Shown in pieces: positions 15,196-22,929 of a stretch of DNA of 36,338 bases. The notes beneath the pieces were generated by a model, which had not been told where the DNA came from, ran no database searches, and was given only the letters and a program-made list of their open reading frames with translations. Source of the DNA: Streptomyces sp. CB02980 (lineage in GTDB: Bacteria; Actinomycetota; Actinomycetes; Streptomycetales; Streptomycetaceae). A program made the translations under genes and the position numbers. Within the stretch, counting starts at the first letter, position 1. Each line of letters opens with the position of its first letter. The stretch lies in the NCBI RefSeq assembly GCF_014451325.2, contig NZ_JACSCH020000001.1, forward strand, positions 84,746 to 121,083. Direction: 5' to 3'.

Positions 15196-15855
15196 ATGAT
15201 CACGCCTGACCCCGCCGAGCTGGACCCTGCCGCAGCCTCGGCGAGTCGCATCGCGCCCCTGAGCCGTGGGGTGCTGACCGAGCGCGGCTTCACTGGCTTC
15301 GTGCCGTTCGCCGGCCTCCCGCACAGCGCCGTCCCCGCCGAGAAGGGCATCTACGTGGTGCTGCGCACAGCCGACTCGGCGCCGGTCTTCTTCGAGCGCA
15401 ACCCCGCCGGCCGACACAAGGGGCTCGACCCCTCCACCACGGTCGCCACCCTGAAAAGCTCCTGGGTACCAGGGGCCTCAGTGGTGTACATCGGGAAAGC
15501 CGCAGGCCGCCATGGTCTGCGCAAGCGACTGAACGCCTACCGCCGTGAGGGCCAAGGGCGCAACGCAGGCCACAGCGGCGGCGGGTACATCTGGCAGCTT
15601 GCCGACTCCGAGGGGCTCCTGGTCTGCTGGCGTATCACGGCAGACCAACCCCCCGCCGACGCCGAGGGCGAACTGATCGCAGAGTTCACCGCGGCCCACG
15701 GGAAGATCCCTTTCGCCAACCGCAACCGGGGCTCGCGGCCGGTTGTAGCTCCCGCGGTGTTCCCCGGGGGACACCGCGACCCCGAGGAGCGTCGCGCGGC
15801 CGGTAGAACAAGAGGCGCGTGCCCGTGGTCGTCGGCCTCGCACGGCTTTGAGTAG
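15196..15855 (+). CDS. GIY-YIG superfamily protein with read-through tail
   Basis: ATG 15196 follows GGAGGTGG by five bases. The 219-aa product has GIY at residues 51-53 (KGIYVVL), YIG at 98-100 ([10 protein letters not shown]), the basic helix [14 protein letters not shown], a [19 protein letters not shown] strand pair, a probable catalytic Glu159 (GELIAEF) and a closing PFANRN. These are the GIY-YIG endonuclease core elements, here in a stand-alone form typical of uncharacterised actinomycete proteins. After PFANRNR (about 15735) the last 40 residues have no domain character and are translated straight through a strong hairpin at 15754-15777. The native stop therefore seems to have been lost, with reading extending into its terminator. 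Nuclease activity is possible but unproven. Confidence 0.75.
   Translation: MITPDPAELDPAAASASRIAPLSRGVLTERGFTGFVPFAGLPHSAVPAEKGIYVVLRTADSAPVFFERNPAGRHKGLDPSTTVATLKSSWVPGASVVYIGKAAGRHGLRKRLNAYRREGQGRNAGHSGGGYIWQLADSEGLLVCWRITADQPPADAEGELIAEFTAAHGKIPFANRNRGSRPVVAPAVFPGGHRDPEERRAAGRTRGACPWSSASHGFE
15754..15777 (+). terminator. hairpin inside the GIY-YIG reading frame
   Basis: GCGGTGTTCCCC and GGGGGACACCGC pair along 12 positions with a single G·U wobble, forming a very stable stem about 20 nt after the GIY-YIG domain ends. It looks like the original terminator of that gene, now overlapped by the extended frame. Confidence 0.6.
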
Positions 15856-15939
15856 ACCTCCACCGCAGGCGACTGCCTCCGTACCTCACGGCCAACGATT
15901 GGCCAGGTCGATCTCAAACCACACGGCCTCCCCTCCGTA

Positions 15940-16240
15940 CGTGGGTCAACCGTGTAGAGCAGGAGGGTCGCGCCAGGAGGAGCGTCTGACCGCCTCGAAG
16001 TCCACCCCACCCACCCCGATCGGGGCATCCAGAGGCACCCGCAGCACCTCGGCGCGGCCGCCCAGCGTCTGCGCCGTGGTACGCAGTTCGCCCATGATCG
16101 CCGCCGCGGTCACCGAGTGGCCCATCACGTCACCGACGACCAGCGCGACCCGGCTCCCAGGCAGCGGAATCGCGTCGTACCAGTCGCCGTCCACCGGCCG
16201 TCTCCGCCGCCGGCAGATAGCGGGAAGCAAGGCAACTGCC
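15940..16240 (-). pseudogene. remnant of a SpoIIE-type PP2C phosphatase
   Basis: The minus strand carries the first metal-binding motif of SpoIIE/RsbU phosphatases (DGDWYDAIPLPGSRVALVVG, DVMGHSVTAAAIMGELRT). It then skips directly to a C-terminal block (LRVPLDAPIGVGGVDFEAV) and, after a frameshift near 15990, PPGATLLLYTV. The stretch normally lying between these blocks (about 60-80 residues) is deleted, and no N-terminal sensor domain is intact. These enzymes dephosphorylate anti-anti-sigma factors. This copy cannot be functional. Confidence 0.7.
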
Positions 16241-16439
16241 AGTCAGTCCGGCCGTACTCCGCGCAGGACCTCGGCCGGCGCCCCGCCGGACCGCACGTCG
16301 CAGAGTTCGGCCGCGAAGCAGAGAGCGGCGCCTGACCCGGCCGGCCCGGGTGGCTCCGTCCTGACGTGCCTGCGGGGCGCCACAGGTGGACAGGACCGCG
16401 AGGGCCTCGCCTGATCGAGTCGGTCTCAACGGTACGCCC

Positions 16440-16712
16440 CCAGGTGATACCGACGGCCGCCGCATCGCCGGCCTGCGCAACGGCCGGAGCTCGGCCTGCG
16501 GCTCCAGACAGAGCCGCATATCGAAGAGCTCCTCCGCCCCTCGCCGCTCCAGCAGTTCGGTGTTGAGGTGGCCCGAGAGCGACGCTTGACGACCAGGCCG
16601 TCCATCTCGAGGCAGGCAAGCGCCTCGCACACCGGAGCGGCGGACACACCGATCGACCGGACAGGAACTCTATGCCGACCCGGCCACCCGGCTCGATCGC
16701 CTGATCCATCAC
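16440..16712 (-). pseudogene. frameshifted GntR-family regulator remnant
   Basis: Three minus frames in turn spell a GntR/FadR-type regulator: DQAIEPGGRVGIEFLS, then VSAAPVCEALACLEMDGLVV (the recognition helix region, normally VSRTPVREALxRLExEGLV), then NTELLERRGAEELFDMRLCL with EPQAELRPLRRPA, the start of the FCD-type effector domain. At least two frameshifts separate the pieces, and the rest of the effector domain is absent. Together with the adjacent PP2C remnant it forms an 800-bp block of decayed genes between the GIY-YIG gene and the neprosin locus. Confidence 0.6.
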
Positions 16713-17020
16713 CGTGGCCTTGGCCGCCGAACGGGCGGGTCGTCAGGGTTGGGGATCGGCGGGGAGTCGCTGACGACTCGTTTGCCGTCCAGGGTGTAAT
16801 TGCGGTGCCGTCGCCGCGGTAGATAGCCCTCGGGGCAGAGCCTTCTGCCCTCCACGGCCGGCGCCGACGGGGGCCCTGCCCCTTCTTCCGGGAGATCGGG
16901 GGACGGCGGTCCGGCGCGGTCGTCCGTTCGGTCGACCCGGACGCACTCGACGTCCGGATCGACCTCGGAGGGGATGACCTCCGGACGGTCGTCCCGCGCC
17001 GGGACGTCACTCGACTCCAC
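16709..17020 (-). CDS. small proline-rich protein coupled to the neprosin gene
   Basis: A 103-aa protein starts at GTG 17020, inside the last codons of the neprosin gene (overlap of 14 nt), with GGAGG five bases upstream. About 21 of 103 residues are proline, and it is rich in Asp, Glu and Arg. The one distinctive segment is LCPEGYLPRRR followed by NYTLDGKRV. CPxGxxPxRR resembles the motif of the plant neprosin activation-peptide domain. The overlap implies a fixed ratio with the peptidase. It could be a detached propeptide, an inhibitor, a chaperone or a substrate. It has no signal peptide, membrane segment or predicted fold, and may be largely disordered. Confidence 0.6.
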   Translation of the reverse strand: MESSDVPARDDRPEVIPSEVDPDVECVRVDRTDDRAGPPSPDLPEEGAGPPSAPAVEGRRLCPEGYLPRRRHRNYTLDGKRVVSDSPPIPNPDDPPVRRPRPR

Positions 17021-18227
17021 CCGGGCCTCCCCAGTAGAAGTGCGATCCCCAGGTTGACGTGCCGGTGAAGTCGGTGGAGATCTGGTAGGCGTTCGGGTTC
17101 GTCACATAGGGGTAGCCCACCACCGGCTTCATCGTGCCGGCCGCGTCGGACTGGTAGGTCAGGTTGCGCATGTAGGCCGCGCGGCTCCAGCCCTCGGACG
17201 GGAAGCGCCCGCTGCCCATCCAGGTGTACGTGGCCTCGGGGTGGTTGGCGACGTCGTCGACGATCTCGCCGCCCCAGTCGATGGAAGCCGCTTGGTCTCG
17301 CAGTCCCGTGGCGTTGAACAGGCTGGTGGGGTAGCCGCCCATCCATTCGTTGCCGATCCGGATCCACCACTTGTTCAGGTACAGCATGACCTTGATGGCG
17401 AGGTCGTACTGGTTACCCGCGTAGACGCTCTCCGTCATGCGGATGCCCGGGTAGACCGTGCTCGACAGCTGCTCCCAGCCCTTCACGTCCCGGTTGTAGC
17501 CGCCGATGAAGTTGCCCATCTGCGTGTAGTTGTTGGTGGTGTAGAAGATGAACAGGTGCGGATACCAGTCGCCGTAGAGGTCGTAGTAGGTCTGCACGCC
17601 CACTTCGACGGTCTGCAGATCGGTCCCGGCGCCCGATCCCCTTACCTCCCACAGCTGCCCCAGGGAGAACTCGTTGGACCACTGGACGTAAGGCCGCCAC
17701 GTGTTGATGAAGCCTTCGGTGCCGAAGTTGGTCACGCCCTGGGCGGCGTGGGCGTATTTGTGCACGGCGGTGGCGGCGCGCGGCAGGGCGAGGCCGGGGT
17801 CGTCGGGCGGCGTGGACCGCTTCGCGTAGATCCCCTTCGACAGGTAGTCCTGCAGGGTTCCGACCGGGGTGATGCGGTCCAGCGGCTTGCGCAGCATCGG
17901 GACGGTGCCGGGAGGTCCGGTCTCGTCGCGCGACTCGCCCGCTTCGAAGGGCTGGGGCGAGGACGGGCGGTCGGGGTCGTAGGGGCGGCTCGCTGCCTCG
18001 ATGTAGGGCGGTTCGCCCTGGGACTCGACGGGGACCCAGTCGAGCGCGTCGCCGGACTCGGTCGTCGTGCGGGCGACGACGTTGCGCTCCGCGTACTGGT
18101 CCTTGAAGTACTGCCGGATCTCGTCCAGTCGCTCGACCGCGTCGTGTTCCAGTTCACGGCCCGATCGGGGGTGTAGTGGTGGCGTCTCCGGCACGTCGGG
18201 GTTCCGCTCGATCCTGCCCGATTCCAT
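17007..18227 (-). CDS. neprosin-family glutamic peptidase
   Basis: This 406-aa protein carries a neprosin domain (formerly DUF239) over residues about 160-405: GTEGFINTWRPYVQWSNEFS, LGQLWEV, LQTVEVGVQTYYDLYGDWYP, HLFIFYTTNNY, WWIRIGNEWMGGYP, DWGGEIVDD. Neprosins are glutamic peptidases cleaving after proline. The two catalytic glutamates of the plant enzyme correspond by motif to E208 (TVEVG) and E321 (WGGEIV). Residues 1-150 are charged and low in hydrophobics (helix HDAVERLDEIRQYFKDQYAE), with no signal peptide, which is unusual because characterised neprosins are secreted. The ATG at 18227 has GAAGGAGAG seven bases upstream. It is co-translated with the small proline-rich protein downstream. 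Confidence 0.87.
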   Translation of the reverse strand: MESGRIERNPDVPETPPLHPRSGRELEHDAVERLDEIRQYFKDQYAERNVVARTTTESGDALDWVPVESQGEPPYIEAASRPYDPDRPSSPQPFEAGESRDETGPPGTVPMLRKPLDRITPVGTLQDYLSKGIYAKRSTPPDDPGLALPRAATAVHKYAHAAQGVTNFGTEGFINTWRPYVQWSNEFSLGQLWEVRGSGAGTDLQTVEVGVQTYYDLYGDWYPHLFIFYTTNNYTQMGNFIGGYNRDVKGWEQLSSTVYPGIRMTESVYAGNQYDLAIKVMLYLNKWWIRIGNEWMGGYPTSLFNATGLRDQAASIDWGGEIVDDVANHPEATYTWMGSGRFPSEGWSRAAYMRNLTYQSDAAGTMKPVVGYPYVTNPNAYQISTDFTGTSTWGSHFYWGGPGGVE

Positions 18228-18564
18228 CGTGCTCTCCTTCGTGGCCGAGGCCTTGGCGGCCGAAGGCCGGCGGCCGTACGCCTCCGCGGGCGAATGCGAC
18301 GCAAGGGAGCGGTGGCCCTGGGACAGAGCACCGGCATGGGTTCGGTGCGGCGGAGAGGAATCGGTACGGGGAGGTCGGCCGTCAGCGGCGGAGTCTCACT
18401 TGTGCCCCTTCTTCACCGTACGCGCATTTCCCCGGGCCCGCGCGGGGTTGCCCTCCCGCGCGCATGCACCCGATTGCAGGGAGTGTTGTCCCGCTGGAGA
18501 CTGAAAGTGTGCCCCGTTCCTGCAGGACTCGATTCGATTCCCCTCGACATCGGAGGAGTCCGCC
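18228..18564. other. divergent intergenic region
   Basis: These 337 bp separate the neprosin start from the decayed matrixin-like gene on the plus strand and should hold the neprosin promoter. A GGCCTT/AAGGCC inverted repeat occurs near 18247-18266, in the neprosin leader. No gene is seen. Confidence 0.45.
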
Positions 18565-18960
18565 GTGGGACCGCACAAGACCGACTCGAGGCGCACCGTT
18601 GCCGGCGTCGGCACCACCAGACCGGGTCAGAGACAGGACGGCTTCGAATACGTCCAGCTATTCCTGGTTGAGCTCGGGTACATCCCCGCGCGCTCCTACG
18701 AAGCGGGCGCCTCGACGACATCACCGCACTGGTCCTGGCGTGGTTCCAGGAGCACAGCGGGCTCACGCCGACAGGTGTCTTCGACGACCGTACGCGTGCG
18801 GAGATGCCGAAGTCCCGCTGCGGGCTGATGCGTGCCCCTGTCCTCCGCGCGACCGGAGCACCCCTCTACGACGCCCTCAACGGCAATGCGCCTGGGACAA
18901 GAACCGCTTCACGTTGGCATCGGCCTGCGGCACGCGGCCGGAATCGGCATGCAGCATGAC
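18565..18960 (+). pseudogene. remnant of a peptidoglycan-binding/matrixin-type metalloprotease
   Basis: GTG 18565 still has a good ribosome site (GGAGGAG, 18551-18557). The first 47 codons read normally to QLFLVELGYIPARSYEAG. A frameshift near 18709 moves the reading to LDDITALVLAWFQEHSGLTP, TGVFDDRTRAEMPKSRCG, a PG_binding_1-like helical repeat ending in the PRCG-type cysteine switch of matrixin-like proteases. Another frameshift near 18890 leads to CAWDKNRFTLA. The zinc-binding HExxH block is not found, and the sequence dissolves by about 18960. The gene has been dead for some time. Confidence 0.6.
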
Positions 18961-19339
18961 GTCCTGTGGCCCACGTTCAGAACCGACACGCTGAGGCGCG
19001 TGCCGACGGCGAGCGACAAGAGCCGGGCGCGCAGCCTCCATTGCCAGCAGCTCGACGGCAACCCGGCGGCCAGTCAGCTCGCCGCGTCGGGGAACCGGCA
19101 CTACCAGCGTCACGGCACGGGCGCGGTCTTCGAGTACACCGGAACGCCCATGGGACACGGTCGACACCGACCTCCGGACCTTGGAGATCAGCGGCGGGGT
19201 GGAGCAGATGAGCCACCTCCGGCTGCCGGGCCGACCCATCCCGGTCATGATCGCCAGTTCGAGCACCCACCTCCGGTCGGCGAGGTGACCTGGCCACGAG
19301 GCCCGGTCACCACCCCCGAGAACGGCGAGGGCAAGGTCG

Positions 19340-19837
19340 ACGATGATCTGCTCTCACGTCATGCCGAAGGTCTACTACACGGACTCGCTTCCCCGACTCA
19401 GCGAGCAGCAGCCGAAGTTCTCGCTCCACAGCGAGATCAGGGCGAACCATCCACCGGAGCGGGTTCGCGCCCTCGTCGATGCCGGCTACGTGGCGGGTCC
19501 AGCCCGGAATCGAGTCGTTCGCGTCACCCGTCCTGCGATCCATGCGCAAAGGTGTGCCGCGGCATCGACAACGTCTCTCTGCTGAAGGCGGGATACGTCC
19601 ACCGTCTGGCGATCCACCACAACATTCTCTACGGCCTCCCCGACGACTCACTGGAGGTCTATCAGGAGATGCTCGGAAGGCTGCCCGCGCTGTACCACCT
19701 GGCCCCGCCAGTGGCACGTGCGGCCGCTCGACATCGGGCGTCTCACTCATGGACTGGTCGAGGCCGGTGGCCTGTGCGAGGAGGATGCCGAGGGAGCACT
19801 GGCAGAGCTGCTTCACCGTCGTCTGCTCTGGCACTGA
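19340..19837 (+). pseudogene. remnant of a RiPP-maturation radical SAM protein
   Basis: Successive frames spell the middle and end of a RiPP-type B12/radical SAM methyltransferase-like protein: MPKVYYTDSLPRLSEQQPKF and HSEIRANHPPERVRALVDAG, then VQPGIESFASPVLRSMRKGV, then GIDNVSLLKAGYVHRLAIHH and NILYGLPDDSLEVYQEMLGR with LPALYHLAPPV. A further frame gives a plausible C-terminus (GLCEEDAEGALAELLHRRLL) ending at TGA 19835-19837. The QPGIES and NVxLLK…NILYGxP motifs are strongly diagnostic. At least three frameshifts are present. The N-terminal part with the cobalamin-binding and CxxxCxxC motifs was not found. Confidence 0.7.
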
Positions 19838-20190
19838 AGGGGATCTCGCGATCGGCCTGGCGGCACCGTCTTCAGTAGCCGCTTCCCATCGCGCCGAGTC
19901 CTGGTCCCGGCATTGGCCAAGTATCTGGGTCTGATCTGGCCTTCGCGGTCCCCCGCAAGATCCGGACCGTTCCCGGGCCACCTCGGCGACCAGGAGCGCC
20001 TGTTCAGGCGTTGCCGTCGGCCAACGCCGCGAAAACGGCGTCACGCCGACGACGGTCCGGGGCAGGCCTCTGCTGGTCGGGTGAATTCCGCACCGGACCG
20101 GGGGCGTCCCGCGATTCGTGGCCGCGCGCCGGTCCTCGGGCGGGGATAGCGTCCGGGGTGTTCCCGATCCCCATCCGCCTCGGTTCCAGA
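19838..20190. other. intergenic region before the DUF6603 operon
   Basis: These 353 bp follow the radical SAM remnant. No gene with a start and ribosome site is seen on either strand. They must carry the promoter of the large operon, though no convincing -35/-10 pair stands out. Confidence 0.4.
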
Positions 20191-20203
20191 GTCACCCGGT
20201 GAC
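20191..20203. promoter_or_regulatory. short palindrome upstream of the large operon
   Basis: GTCACC-C-GGTGAC is a perfect 6-bp inverted repeat with one central base, 59 bp before the preferred start of the first operon gene. It could be the operator controlling the 15-kb operon. Chance occurrence cannot be excluded. Confidence 0.35.
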
Positions 20204-20262
20204 CCGTGGGCGGAGAACGGTGCCGATCAGATGAACGTCCCCCATCTCCCCCCGGCCCGCTG

Positions 20263-22929
20263 ATGGCAAGCCCACTGCCGCAGTTGGCGGCCGAGCTCCG
20301 CGCGGGGCTCGACCCGGTGCTCCCGCTCCTCTCCGGCCTGTCCCCGGCCGACCGCAGAAAGCGGCTCGCGCAGGCGCTCGGGCTGCCCAGTGACGCGCTG
20401 ACGGCGGACGCGCTGCTCGTACGGTTCGCCCTGCCGCACGTGGCGGCCCCGGGCGACGTCTGGCCGGTCCTCGTCGACCTGCTGCGGACGGCCGTCAGAC
20501 AGTCCCCGCCGGGATGGGCGCTGGCCATCGACCAGGTCCTCACCGCTGGGCCGGGTGGCGTGGAGAACCCCCTCGTCGGGGTCCTGCCCCCGAAGATCGA
20601 CCTTTCCCTCGTCCTCACCGGCGCACTCCCTCTCGTACCCGGCCTGGCCGTACGCGACGGGGTCAGTCTCGTACTCTCCCTGCCGTCCTCCGCGCCCGAC
20701 ACCTCCTCGCTGACCTTCCGGGCCGACGGTGTCGACTTCGCGCTGACCGACCACGCGCTGCTGAAGCTCCTCGTCCCCGGCGGCCTCGTCCTCAAGGGCC
20801 GACTGGGCGCCACGCTCGGCAAGGGGGGACTGCGCCTGGACGGCGGCGGCAGCGGCAGGGGTATCGCGGTCCCGCTGAGCGGGGCGCCCTCCGGGGTGCG
20901 CGCGCCTTCCCTGTACGTGTCCGCCCAGAACGGCGGACTGCGGCTCGACGCGTCCTTCCGGGCGTCGCTGCTCGGTCTCGCGGACGCGGCAGTGGACGGC
21001 GCGGGTCTGGAGGTCCGCCCGGCGGCCTCGGGGTACACGGCGGCTCTGGTGCCGCCGAAGGGTCTCGGGCTCACCCTCGCCGTCGGCCCCGCCAAGGGGA
21101 GCGGGTTCCTCGCCGAGCACGACGGCCAGTACCGGGGGGCGCTGTCGCTCAGCCTCGGCGTCGTCGAGGTGCAGGCCTTCGGGATCCTGGACACCCGTCC
21201 GGTGTCGGTCCTGGTCGCGATGAGCGCCGAGTTCACTCCGGCCATCGAGCTGGGCCTCGCCTTCACGTTGAACGCCGTCGGTGGTCTTCTCGGCATCGGC
21301 CGCGCGCTCGACCGGGCGGGCCTCGCCGAGGTCGTCCAGTCCGGTCACCTGGACGACCTGCTCTTCCCCGCGGACGCGGCTGCCGCGGCGCCGCGCATCC
21401 TGGCCTCGCTGGGTGCGGTGTTCCCCGCCCGTCCGGGAAGCACGGTCGTGGGGCCCATGTTCCGGCTCGGCTGGGGCCGTCCGGTCTCCTTCCTCACCGC
21501 CGACGTGGGCGTGGTCCTGGAGCTGCCCAGCGGTGTGGTGGGAATCCTCGGCCGGCTCAGGGTCGCGCTGCCCGCCCCGCAGGCTCCGATCCTCGATCTG
21601 CGGGCCTCGGTCGCGGGTGTCGTCGACGCCGCGAACGGGCTGGTCGAGATCAATGCCAGCCTGGCGGGTTCCCGGCTGCTGACCTCCTCGATCGACGGCG
21701 GTCTCGCGCTGCGCGCCAAGAGCGGGCAGGACGCGACCTTCATCCTGAGCGCCGGCGGCTTCCACCCCCGGTTCACCCCGCCGGCGGGGTTCCCGACGCC
21801 GAAGCGCCTCACGATCCCGATCGCGGACAGCCCGCTGCTGCGGATCGTCTTCACCGGCTACTTCGCCCTCACCCCGGGCACCGTCCAGGCGGGCGCCGAG
21901 CTCTCCGCCGTCATCGGTTCCCGCAGCACCGGTGTGTCCGGGCGGCTCTCCTTCGACGCCTTGGTGCGCTGGGAGCCCAGTTTCGGTGTGATGCTCGACC
22001 TCGGCGGCTCCTTCGCGCTGCGCTTCGCCGGGGAGACGCTGTGCTCGGTCGGGCTGCGCGTCCACGTGGAGGGGCCGACGCCCTGCTGGAACGTCGCCGG
22101 CCGGGCCAGCGTGTCCTTCCTGTTCTTCGACGTCAGCTTCCCCTTCAACGAACGCTGGAACTGCACCGGCGAGGCAAAGGCCCCGCCGCCGCCGGACGTC
22201 GGCCGACTCCTCGAGCTGGCGCTGAAGGACGCCCGGAGCTGGGAGCCGGTCCTCCCGGAGGGGGCGCGCACGATGGTGTCGCTGCGTTCCGACGACGCCG
22301 GAGGACGGCTGCTGCACCCGCTCGGCCGGCTCCGCTTCAGCCAGCGCACGGTTCCCCTGGACACGGCGGTGGTCCGGTTCGGACCGGGCCGGCTCCCCGC
22401 GCCGACCACGTTCGGCGTGACGGTCGGATTCTCTGCCGGGGCGGGCGTCGTGAAGCCCGTCGAGGAGGACTTCGCCCGGGCCGACTTCTTCGATCTCACC
22501 GACGACGAGAAGCTGACCCAGCCCGCCTTCGAGCGGCTGCGCTCGGGCAGTGAACTGACCCCTCCCGCGTCCTCGGCGACCGCCCCCCGATACTCGGTGC
22601 CGGTGGAGTACGAGACCAAGTGGCTCGGCGGCACCGTCCTCACCCCGGGCGCGCGCTGGGTGATCACCGATGCCGCCCTCACAGCCGCACTGCCCTGGGG
22701 GGCGGTCGGCCGGAGCCTCGTTCACGAACTGCGCAGCCGGTACGTGACTCCGCCGATCACGTCGGTCCTGAAGTCCCGGACGTACGCGGTCGTGCACGCC
22801 GGCACCCTCAAGGAGGCCGGTGGATTCCTCCGGACCGCCACCTTCACCGAAGCCACAGCCCAGCTGAAGACCGTGTCGGGCCGGTCCGCGCTGCACCAGG
22901 TCGTGCCCGCACACGAGGTGAGCCCATGA
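20263..22929 (+). CDS. large beta-rich protein, probable DUF6603 family (888 aa)
   Basis: This is the first gene of the six-gene operon. The sequence is an almost unbroken series of short amphipathic beta strands with glycine turns (GLRLDGGGSGRGIAVPLSGA, GLGLTLAVGPAKGSGFLAEH, GALSLSLGVVEVQAFGILDT, FALTPGTVQAGAELSAVIGS), as expected of a long beta-groove or solenoid. The segment AGGFHPRFTPPAGFPTPKRL (about 496-515) and the following strands match my recollection of the DUF6603 family; a profile search is needed to confirm it. A C-terminal part (about 650-888) is more globular. There is no signal peptide or membrane helix. The start is uncertain: ATG 20263 lacks a clear ribosome site and GTG 20206 is the alternative. 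Its stop overlaps the next start as ATGA. Its function is unknown. Confidence 0.75.
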   Translation: MASPLPQLAAELRAGLDPVLPLLSGLSPADRRKRLAQALGLPSDALTADALLVRFALPHVAAPGDVWPVLVDLLRTAVRQSPPGWALAIDQVLTAGPGGVENPLVGVLPPKIDLSLVLTGALPLVPGLAVRDGVSLVLSLPSSAPDTSSLTFRADGVDFALTDHALLKLLVPGGLVLKGRLGATLGKGGLRLDGGGSGRGIAVPLSGAPSGVRAPSLYVSAQNGGLRLDASFRASLLGLADAAVDGAGLEVRPAASGYTAALVPPKGLGLTLAVGPAKGSGFLAEHDGQYRGALSLSLGVVEVQAFGILDTRPVSVLVAMSAEFTPAIELGLAFTLNAVGGLLGIGRALDRAGLAEVVQSGHLDDLLFPADAAAAAPRILASLGAVFPARPGSTVVGPMFRLGWGRPVSFLTADVGVVLELPSGVVGILGRLRVALPAPQAPILDLRASVAGVVDAANGLVEINASLAGSRLLTSSIDGGLALRAKSGQDATFILSAGGFHPRFTPPAGFPTPKRLTIPIADSPLLRIVFTGYFALTPGTVQAGAELSAVIGSRSTGVSGRLSFDALVRWEPSFGVMLDLGGSFALRFAGETLCSVGLRVHVEGPTPCWNVAGRASVSFLFFDVSFPFNERWNCTGEAKAPPPPDVGRLLELALKDARSWEPVLPEGARTMVSLRSDDAGGRLLHPLGRLRFSQRTVPLDTAVVRFGPGRLPAPTTFGVTVGFSAGAGVVKPVEEDFARADFFDLTDDEKLTQPAFERLRSGSELTPPASSATAPRYSVPVEYETKWLGGTVLTPGARWVITDAALTAALPWGAVGRSLVHELRSRYVTPPITSVLKSRTYAVVHAGTLKEAGGFLRTATFTEATAQLKTVSGRSALHQVVPAHEVSP

